Origin: UBA6109 sp035366835
Lineage (GTDB): Bacteria; Desulfobacterota; Syntrophia; Syntrophales; UBA6109
Assembly (NCBI GenBank): GCA_035366835.1
Contig: DAOSIS010000011.1
Location: 42,400-106,399, forward strand
Length of the DNA stretch: 64,000 nucleotides
Direction: 5' to 3'
Below the pieces are notes generated by a model. The model was not told where the DNA came from and made no database searches. It was given only the letters and a program-made list of their open reading frames with translations. The translations under genes and the position numbers were made by a program. The stretch's first letter is position 1, and each line of letters starts with the position of its first letter. Positions 57,886 through 64,000 of this stretch are shown piece by piece.

Positions 57886-59028
57886 TCATTGCGTAATCCT
57901 TAAAAACAATTCAAGATATCGATCCGCAATATGCTCCCATAGGAAGCGGTCGCGCGTCAATTGTTCTAAGTTCTGTCCCATCATCTGCAATCGCGCAGGA
58001 TCGGACGTCATCGCGCGCAATCCTTTTTGCAGCCCTTCTACTGAAGCTGCAACCACCATGCCTCCCGCCACCCTCGCGACATCATCGAAACCACATTGCT
58101 CCGTAATTAGAACAGGCGTCCTGCTGATACCGGCTTCAAGAACCACAATGGACATGGCTTCTCGCCGCGATGGAATGGCCAGGAAATGAGCACGCCGGCA
58201 CGCTGCAAATTTTTCCGGTCCTCCGATATGACCTGGAAAGTGCACTCTATCTTTCACGTTCGCTGCTTCAGCCGTCTGTTGCAATTGCCTAAGCAAGCCT
58301 CCGTCCGGCCCTGCAAAAACGAGGTGGTACGATTTCATATGCTCGTCTTGAGAGCACCGGCAAAATGCCTCCAAAAGCAGATCCGGCCCCTTGATGATAT
58401 TCAGTCGCCCCAAGAAGAGGATAAAAGGGGCGTCACCAATACCAAGACGCTCGCGGAATTTCGTTTCGTCCGTTTTCGAAAAATCATCGGGGTTTATCCC
58501 ATTGGGAATCACTGTTATCCTGTCGGGAGGAACGCCATATGATCCAAACTGGTCGATTTCATTTTGCGAAATGGCTATGTGGCCATTGGCGCGACGAATG
58601 ATCTCTCGGCCAATTAAGTGGTTGTAAAGTTTCTTTAAGACACTCGATCTGCCAAAGATAGTCAGAGCCCCGGCCGGACAGACAGTGTACGGTTTTGCCA
58701 GCTCCTTTACCGTGCGATAGGTTAGTGCATTGATCAACGTCCAGTGGTTCATCAGATTGACCACATCTGCACTTGCGACCACTTCTTTGAACAGTTGACG
58801 TGAAGGCTTCAAGACATAGAAACGTTTCCAGAGCGATGGCAAAACAAGGACCCGTAATCCCCACCTATCGCACTGTTCCAGATATGTTTCAGATAATCCG
58901 GTATCCGTGGTTAGAATCGTACACTGATGACCGATCCGGTTCAATGACCGGCTGATCTGAAGAGTACGCTCCGCTGACCCTCCGCCTGCTATCGGGTCCA
59001 CTGTCATATTCACATTCAGTATGTTCAT
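57886..59028 (-). CDS. Glycosyltransferase family 4
   Basis: 380 residues. MNILNVNMTVDPIAGGGSAE at the start, NGHIAISQNEIDQFGSYGVP and VIPNGINPDDF for the hinge, ILFLGRLNIIKGPDLLLEAF and AIPSRREAMSIVVLEAGISR for the donor site (E-x7-E). Adds an unknown sugar to the O-unit. ATG at 59028 just 5 bases before the end of the epimerase gene; the longer upstream frame is not supported. Confidence 0.9.
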   Translation of the reverse strand: MNILNVNMTVDPIAGGGSAERTLQISRSLNRIGHQCTILTTDTGLSETYLEQCDRWGLRVLVLPSLWKRFYVLKPSRQLFKEVVASADVVNLMNHWTLINALTYRTVKELAKPYTVCPAGALTIFGRSSVLKKLYNHLIGREIIRRANGHIAISQNEIDQFGSYGVPPDRITVIPNGINPDDFSKTDETKFRERLGIGDAPFILFLGRLNIIKGPDLLLEAFCRCSQDEHMKSYHLVFAGPDGGLLRQLQQTAEAANVKDRVHFPGHIGGPEKFAACRRAHFLAIPSRREAMSIVVLEAGISRTPVLITEQCGFDDVARVAGGMVVAASVEGLQKGLRAMTSDPARLQMMGQNLEQLTRDRFLWEHIADRYLELFLRITQ

Positions 59029-59032
59029 TACA

Positions 59033-59962
59033 TTATACCGCTCCGCCTCTCGCCACGCTGCGTACTGCACCCTCGACGCCGAGGCTGTAACGGAAACCTG
59101 TTGACAAAAGCTTTCCTGAAGAATAGCGGACGCTGCCATATTGCCACGACCCCCGCCACAAGCCCCGTAAGGTTTGTGGGACAAAGACAGGCAGGTGTCT
59201 GACAGGTTGAATTCTCTCGATAGGCCGTCCTTCCTGGATCGCCATAAAAAGTGCCCATATGCCGCCAAAAGTGTTGAGCGGGTCGTCATCGCAGGACACA
59301 AAAAAGCATTCGGGTGTATCGATCGGATAAAGATTCAAGTAGAGCGCCGCCCGCGCCACGTCCTCGGCATGCACAATATGGGCGCATTCCCCACCTTTCA
59401 GAAAGACCTTCAAGCGATCCTGCCATCTTCTTCTCATGGGCATTTCTATTGCGCCTGGCTTATGGATATCGACCACATTCGTTGGTCTAAGAATGACGAC
59501 CCGTCCCCCTGAGAGACCCTGCGCGACGATCTGTTCGGCAGCCCATTTGCTTTGTTCATAGACGTTTTGAGGGTTACAGGACGCACGCTCTGTAACTGAT
59601 GGGCACGAGGTCCTGCCAATGACGCCTGCGCTGCTCATATAGCAAAAATAATTGATCCGTGCCTCAGAAGCCAAATGAAACAGCCTCTCCGTCCCGTGCA
59701 CATTGACAGCCCACATTTTGGAATGGTCATTCATTTCAGCGGCGCAGTGAAAAAGAAAAGTCCCTTGATGCAAAAAGGTTCTCAATAGGCTTTCATCTTC
59801 CAAACCGCCTCTGTACACGCTGATATCTTGCCCCTCCGGCTTTCCCCCTCTTGTTAAAATTCTGACATGACAACCTCCAGAACGTAGCTGTTCAACTATT
59901 CTACGCCCAATTAAACCGGTTGCGCCCGTAACACATGCGATTATCTTGCTTTCAGATGACAT
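59033..59962 (-). CDS. NAD-dependent epimerase/dehydratase
   Basis: 309 residues, extended SDR: IACVTGATGLIGRRIVEQLR, YMSSAGVIGRTSCPSVTE and the catalytic YEQSKWAAEQIVAQGL. The C-terminal third is basic and lacks family-specific strings I recognise, so the product sugar is unknown. Overlaps the polymerase gene by 11 bases and abuts the GT4 gene. Confidence 0.85.
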   Translation of the reverse strand: MSSESKIIACVTGATGLIGRRIVEQLRSGGCHVRILTRGGKPEGQDISVYRGGLEDESLLRTFLHQGTFLFHCAAEMNDHSKMWAVNVHGTERLFHLASEARINYFCYMSSAGVIGRTSCPSVTERASCNPQNVYEQSKWAAEQIVAQGLSGGRVVILRPTNVVDIHKPGAIEMPMRRRWQDRLKVFLKGGECAHIVHAEDVARAALYLNLYPIDTPECFFVSCDDDPLNTFGGIWALFMAIQEGRPIERIQPVRHLPVFVPQTLRGLWRGSWQYGSVRYSSGKLLSTGFRYSLGVEGAVRSVARGGAV

Positions 59963-61388
59963 TGACTCGCGCAGGCTGCTTAATTGAATATACCGCTGAA
60001 TAAATTAGGGACATTAATAATAAATACAGAGGAGTCATCCAGGTCCCATATATCATATTTTGAAAAAACAAGACCAACCATGCCTGAAATATATTAATAA
60101 TAAATGAGGACTGAAAAATATATTCCTTGATTGCGATAATTAAAGATAATTCCCGTAGTAGGAGAAGGAACAAGCCGATAATGCCTGTGTAAAGCAGCCA
60201 GTAAAATGGAGCTGAGGAGGATACCATGGGGTGACGTCCATCATTCCCGGGGATGCCTAATCCAATACCAAATGGAGAAAATGTAAGCGTCTTCATAGTT
60301 TCCTTTACCGTGCCGAGTCTTCCGACGGATATATCAGTAGTAGGTTTTGAGACTTGTCGAGATGGTGGCAATGCAACGGTGCCGAGTCTTCCGACGGATA
60401 TATCAGTAGTAGGGCCTTCTGATAGGCTTGATATTAGGATTCCTCTTATTCCCGTTATCGCAAGGAGGGGTTTATTAGTCGGGAAATACGTTATCGCGAT
60501 TGCACGGCCCAGCAGAGAAAAGAGAATAAGAAAGATGGAAAAACAGGCCAACATAATTGACCACTTGATATTCTTTTTCCCTAAAATGGCTACAGAAGCG
60601 CCTACCAGCATGCTCCATCCCAATGCAAAAAGGCCGGCATTGGCAAAACAGTAAAAACCCCCAACACAGCATGTAACTCCTGCCAATATCCACTTGATCT
60701 TTTGAGTCGCCGTGTATAGAGCCAGAGACAAGAATAATGACATGAATAAAAAACCTGAAGCAGTAGATGGTTCCAGCCAGAAACCCGTTAATCTGAACTT
60801 TGGCACAGAATACCAGTGGGAAAACTCTGCGGTTCCATTTCCCAGGAGGTAAAAGGGTCCGTAATAACTACCACCGCGAGCAGTTTCAATATGGTCAAAA
60901 CCAATCAAGCCCATGTATGACAATGTTTCTAATAAGCCATATTGGATTACAGTGCAGACAGCAATAATTACCAAGAGCTTCATGATCGGCATCAGACATT
61001 GTGGCTGCTTTACGAGGTAAAGGCATATGGCAATATAAAAAAGGAATCTGAAAAAGAATTTAAGCCATTGTGATATTCCAATATAATTTTCGGATCTAAA
61101 CAAAATTGTAACTATCAAACTCCAAACCATGAAGAGGGCAAAAAACGCGAGAGATGTTTTGGCAGGATGGGCATCAAGTTTTTGCGTCAGGGAAATCAGA
61201 ATGATAAGAATGGGTATTAATATTTTAAGGGCTGTTACGGCGGGTTGAAAAGCTTTGATTTCTAAAATTCCCACCCATTCATAGAGCATACAATAACTTA
61301 CAATCAAAGGGACGTAAACCCACGAATTCTCTTCCGCTGATTCCCAAAAATGTTTTGCAAAATTGACGGTTCGACTTGAAAGAAACAT
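59952..61388 (-). CDS. O-antigen polymerase-like membrane protein (Wzy type)
   Basis: 478 residues with about eleven membrane helices and a large loop near residues 325-385, the usual O-antigen ligase/polymerase topology. It is unlike its GC-rich neighbours in composition. Hydrophobic runs include LVIIAVCTVIQYGLLETLSY and WLLYTGIIGLFLLLLRELSL. The loop between helices contains a 13-residue string TTDISVGRLGTV (with flanking P) twice, 10 residues apart, from a 69-nt in-frame tandem duplication (60310-60413). Wzy joins O-units in the periplasm. Family inferred from topology and locus. Confidence 0.8.
   Translation of the reverse strand: MFLSSRTVNFAKHFWESAEENSWVYVPLIVSYCMLYEWVGILEIKAFQPAVTALKILIPILIILISLTQKLDAHPAKTSLAFFALFMVWSLIVTILFRSENYIGISQWLKFFFRFLFYIAICLYLVKQPQCLMPIMKLLVIIAVCTVIQYGLLETLSYMGLIGFDHIETARGGSYYGPFYLLGNGTAEFSHWYSVPKFRLTGFWLEPSTASGFLFMSLFLSLALYTATQKIKWILAGVTCCVGGFYCFANAGLFALGWSMLVGASVAILGKKNIKWSIMLACFSIFLILFSLLGRAIAITYFPTNKPLLAITGIRGILISSLSEGPTTDISVGRLGTVALPPSRQVSKPTTDISVGRLGTVKETMKTLTFSPFGIGLGIPGNDGRHPMVSSSAPFYWLLYTGIIGLFLLLLRELSLIIAIKEYIFQSSFIINIFQAWLVLFFQNMIYGTWMTPLYLLLMSLIYSAVYSIKQPARVNVI
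60310..60413. repeat. 69-nt-period direct repeat inside the wzy-like gene
   Basis: Identical 35-base copies lie at 60310-60344 and 60379-60413, offset exactly 69 bases (23 codons), so the frame is kept. The 34 bases between encode a unique stretch. It looks like a tandem duplication of a 69-nt unit with one and a half copies, in the large periplasmic loop of the polymerase. Confidence 0.92.
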
Positions 61389-61411
61389 TAGAATGCCTTT
61401 ACGGCCGGCCG

Positions 61412-62479
61412 CTATCTCAACTCATATATGAAGGACATGACTTTAGCTATTCTGTGATGCCATGTATGCTCTTGACCGACTCTTTGCCGGCCCTTTTCTG
61501 CTATCCTGCTTCGAATTTCCGGATGACTTAAATAAAAACGCACCAGGTCGTTCAGCTCTTCCAGGCCATGGTAGCATACGATTTCTTGACCGATATCGAA
61601 TAATTCCTCAACGCCTTCTTTATAATCCATTATCTGGAACGCGCCGCACGAAGGAATATCGAATGCCCTTGTATTTAATCCGTGAACGGACTGGGGATGG
61701 TGAATGTTCAGCGCAATCTTTGAGCCCCTGTATATCTTGATGACCCTCCTGCCATTGGCTTTTCCTCTGAAATACCTCACTGGCATCTTGAGAAGGTACC
61801 TTTCCCAAAAGTCTCCAAAAACCCCTACATTAAAACCATTCAGCCGGTTCAATGCCTCCACCCTGTTATCATTTGGCATTCCCACAAAACAGATATCGAA
61901 TCCGTATTCGTCTCTCTCTTCATCACTTAAATCGATAGGTCGATAGACATCCTCATCGGTTGCCAGTGGGAGATAACTTGCGTCAACACCCCTTTTTTTA
62001 ATTTCCGCAACGTGGTACTTGTCAAAGACGAATACATGGTCATAATCATGCATTCCATATTCGAAATTTTTTCTTCGGTAAACATCAATGCCGTTCTGCC
62101 CCGCGGATGAATACAACGGGTCATCCCACTGATACGATAAACAAGGAGTGTGGTATTTACCTTTTAAATGCCTTATTGTTTGAGGAAATAGCGTATCTCC
62201 TTTTACGATAAAAATGAAATCAGGCTTTGATCTTTCCGCGGCCTTTATAAATTCCCCGTTTTCCAAGACTAAAGGGATTTTGAGCAGCGGCTGAATCAAA
62301 CGTTTTAAAGGAGGCATCTTATTTGAGAGTAGCCTGATCGTCCTTTCCCAGAAATAGGGCTGGTATCGACATCTTGCCAGAACCGGATCGATACCATTCT
62401 TCTCGAATGCCCTTGCTATAGATATGTCAATTCCGTAGTAGGGGGGTATGGATAGCAAAACTTTCTTCGGACTACTCAA
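61412..62479 (-). CDS. CgeB-like glycosyltransferase family protein
   Basis: 355 residues. The middle FIFIVKGDTLFPQTIRHLKG and CLSYQWDDPLYSSAGQ, then YDHVFVFDKYHVAEIKKRGV, FDICFVGMPNDNRVEALNRL and the C-terminal LNTRAFDIPSCGAFQIMDYK match the CgeB/DUF3880-type glycosyltransferases. Sugar unknown. Overlaps the following reductase gene by 8 bases at its start. Confidence 0.85.
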   Translation of the reverse strand: MSSPKKVLLSIPPYYGIDISIARAFEKNGIDPVLARCRYQPYFWERTIRLLSNKMPPLKRLIQPLLKIPLVLENGEFIKAAERSKPDFIFIVKGDTLFPQTIRHLKGKYHTPCLSYQWDDPLYSSAGQNGIDVYRRKNFEYGMHDYDHVFVFDKYHVAEIKKRGVDASYLPLATDEDVYRPIDLSDEERDEYGFDICFVGMPNDNRVEALNRLNGFNVGVFGDFWERYLLKMPVRYFRGKANGRRVIKIYRGSKIALNIHHPQSVHGLNTRAFDIPSCGAFQIMDYKEGVEELFDIGQEIVCYHGLEELNDLVRFYLSHPEIRSRIAEKGRQRVGQEHTWHHRIAKVMSFIYELR

Positions 62480-63386
62480 AAGAAAGCCTCTTTCCTGCCA
62501 TGATGGATAGACCTTCTTTAACTGTAAGGGGTCTGATCATCAACTCGGTTTCCATTTTATTTGTGCTGAATGAAGTATCTTTGGGTCGAGGGACCAATTC
62601 GTCAAAGTAGCCCTGAACAACAGGCTTCACCAGTCCGTCGTCCAACCCGAAAATTTGTGCTGCATCTTTGACGAGTTCGTAAATGCTGACCCTTTCCGCG
62701 CCGGCGATATTAAATACGCTGTATTTTTCATCTGCCACGATCCTGAAAATGGCCCGAGCGCATTCTTCGACATAAAGAGGCGTCATATATACATCTTCAT
62801 AGGCCATGAATCTTTCCCCGTCTTTCAGTTTATTCAACGCAAGAGTTACAATGTTTTGCCTTTCAAAAGGATGGTGCCACCCGTACATAAGATTCGGTCG
62901 TACAATTGCGGATACAGTTGATGAGGTAAGTACCAGGGATTCTCCCTCCAGTTTGACTTTGCCATAATAGTTGACCGGAACAGCCTTATCATCTTCAGAA
63001 TAAGGAGCATGCTCGCCGTCGTAAATCCCGTTGGAGGAAATGAACACCAGCGTGGCGCCGTGCATGTGGCAAAGTGAAACAATATTCTCTGTCGCCGAAA
63101 TATTGATACGCCGGGTAATTTCTTTATTTTTTTCCGAAAAATCGGGGCTGCCGATACTTGCCGTGTGAATCACGACATCAGGTTGAACGCCCTGAAACAG
63201 TTTTCGGTAGCCTTCAAAGTCCTGAAGGTCTAACTTCAGATATCGAAGATGCTTTTCATCCTCAATCTCATATGGCCCGACATAAGATGCCCAAATTTGG
63301 TAGTTCTTGCGGAAAACGTCAATGAGCGCTCTGCCTAGAAGGCCGGTGCCGCCGGTAATTAAAATTGTACCTCTGCTATTCTTCAT
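62472..63386 (-). CDS. RmlD-like sugar-nucleotide reductase
   Basis: 304 residues. ILITGGTGLLGRALIDVFRK, VVIHTASIGSPDFSEKNKEI, VFISSNGIYDGEHAPYSEDD and the catalytic tyrosine in NYYGKVKLEGES: RmlD-type SDR. Probably makes a deoxysugar nucleotide for the O-unit. A second RmlD-family gene (fnlB) serves the FucNAc pathway, so this one likely makes a different sugar. Confidence 0.87.
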   Translation of the reverse strand: MKNSRGTILITGGTGLLGRALIDVFRKNYQIWASYVGPYEIEDEKHLRYLKLDLQDFEGYRKLFQGVQPDVVIHTASIGSPDFSEKNKEITRRINISATENIVSLCHMHGATLVFISSNGIYDGEHAPYSEDDKAVPVNYYGKVKLEGESLVLTSSTVSAIVRPNLMYGWHHPFERQNIVTLALNKLKDGERFMAYEDVYMTPLYVEECARAIFRIVADEKYSVFNIAGAERVSIYELVKDAAQIFGLDDGLVKPVVQGYFDELVPRPKDTSFSTNKMETELMIRPLTVKEGLSIMAGKRLSFE

Positions 63387-63417
63387 TTTGATTTCTGCCT
63401 ATTGTATAAATCTTGCC

Positions 63418-64000
63418 TCAAAATGACCATTTTCCGGGCACAAGCGCTTTAATCAGAATGCCCCAGCCGAGAACGGCTTCAAGTCTCGGGATGGGTTTCG
63501 GCTCCAGATTTTTATAGATAACCAATCCCTCGTCTCTGTATAGAAGCTTATTTCTTTTGTCTGCCTCGACCTTGGCCAGGTGTTCCTTCCAGGGGGGCAA
63601 ATTCGGATCGATGTATTCAACTTCCCTGGTCTGGATGAAATAATATTCAACCCCTTCAGGGTGGTAGCCGAGATACCATGCTTTCTGCCGATTGGTTATA
63701 AAAGCCTGGATTGCGGAGTCGATACGATATGCGACCGACGCATTCTCGGGGATATATTGATTCAATTTTGAAAGAACGTTTTCGTATTGTGAATTAATTG
63801 CTGACGTCTTAACAAGCGTCATGGGAGAATGCCTCCCCATCAGAGGCGACCAGGGGTAATGTGAGGAAAACCAGAAGCATGCTGATACGATACTTGCGCT
63901 CAAAAGAACTCCAAGTAGGACGTGAGAAGATCTTGTTTGGGCCTTGCCTTCTAAAATTTGCACACCGGCATTTCCACGGAAATTTAGGTAGGTCATGAAC
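63418..64000 (-). CDS. C-terminal part of a membrane protein, DUF2079-like (5' end outside window)
   Basis: The minus-strand frame is open to the window edge. One membrane helix (HVLLGVLLSASIVSACFWFS) precedes a soluble domain with NQYIPENASVAYRIDSAIQA and KAWYLGYHPEGVEYYFIQTR, which resembles the C-terminal periplasmic domain of DUF2079 multi-span proteins. An ATG at 63996 exists but lies within this frame near the edge, so the true start is probably beyond. First gene of the O-antigen strand in the window. Confidence 0.6.
   Translation of the reverse strand, partial: FMTYLNFRGNAGVQILEGKAQTRSSHVLLGVLLSASIVSACFWFSSHYPWSPLMGRHSPMTLVKTSAINSQYENVLSKLNQYIPENASVAYRIDSAIQAFITNRQKAWYLGYHPEGVEYYFIQTREVEYIDPNLPPWKEHLAKVEADKRNKLLYRDEGLVIYKNLEPKPIPRLEAVLGWGILIKALVPGKWSF

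Noticed and set aside
60310..60413. CRISPR array
   Set aside because: Only two repeat copies, both translated in frame inside a membrane protein; better explained by tandem duplication.
1..64000. tRNA, rRNA or known riboswitch
   Set aside because: No cloverleaf with TTCGA-type loop, rRNA segment or riboswitch core was recognised by eye; a covariance search would be needed to exclude small ones.

Overview
The window is a G+C-rich bacterial chromosome segment from a Gram-negative organism with a full outer-membrane assembly programme. The gene order lysS - lolC - lolD - bamA - skp - lpxD - lpxA - (sugar oxidoreductase) - lpxB - msbA - lpxK, with overlapping genes, together with many small sigma-70-type signals and accessory lipoproteins, resembles Desulfobacterota (former Deltaproteobacteria), possibly Syntrophales. 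This assignment is inference from gene order and protein character; no rRNA or other phylogenetic marker is present.

Layout. 0-1.5 kb: the 3' part of katG, followed by an attC-like imperfect hairpin. 1.8-15 kb: loosely packed housekeeping, stress and envelope genes (cyclopropane fatty acid synthase, universal stress protein, PA2779-family protein, several small lipoproteins that standard length cut-offs miss, BrkB/YihY, CBS protein, a J-domain-receiver fusion, rhombotarget lipoprotein, hemerythrin, DUF1059), with a few gene-free stretches containing a dispersed repeat and hairpins. 15.3-20 kb: a catabolic-looking unit of a beta-hydroxyacid dehydrogenase, two class-III (PLP) aminotransferase-fold enzymes and a LysR regulator; the first PLP enzyme resembles PbfA ammonia-lyases. 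20-28 kb: histidine kinase, HD hydrolase, YjbQ, a three-gene hsp20 operon with its own promoter, operator-like inverted repeat and terminator, an inositol-phosphatase-like gene, a RodZ-like gene, tatA and ssb.

28-47.5 kb is one long plus-strand outer-membrane operon: lysS, LolCD lipoprotein export, BamA and Skp, then lipid A synthesis and transport (lpxD, lpxA, lpxB, msbA, lpxK, a late acyltransferase), inner-core heptose genes (two heptosyltransferases, gmhB), a PagL-like lipid A deacylase and a Trm112-like protein. Inserted exactly between lpxA and lpxB are a Gfo/Idh/MocA dehydrogenase and a DegT aminotransferase, the GnnA/GnnB pair that makes UDP-GlcNAc3N. This predicts lipid A built on 2,3-diamino-2,3-dideoxyglucose with amide-linked 3-acyl chains. 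The same operon ends with an enzyme family that removes ester-linked 3-acyl chains, an unusual pairing.

47.5-64 kb, on the minus strand, is an O-antigen/surface polysaccharide cluster: FnlA-FnlB-FnlC (UDP-L-FucNAc), a WbuB-like transferase, a WbpM-like 4,6-dehydratase with a WbpV-like reductase (UDP-QuiNAc type), a PglC-like initiating transferase, further glycosyltransferases and reductases, and a Wzy-like polymerase carrying an in-frame 69-nt tandem duplication. The distal half (about 56.7 kb onward) is visibly A+T-richer than the rest, as expected for a transferred O-antigen locus. The last gene runs off the window.
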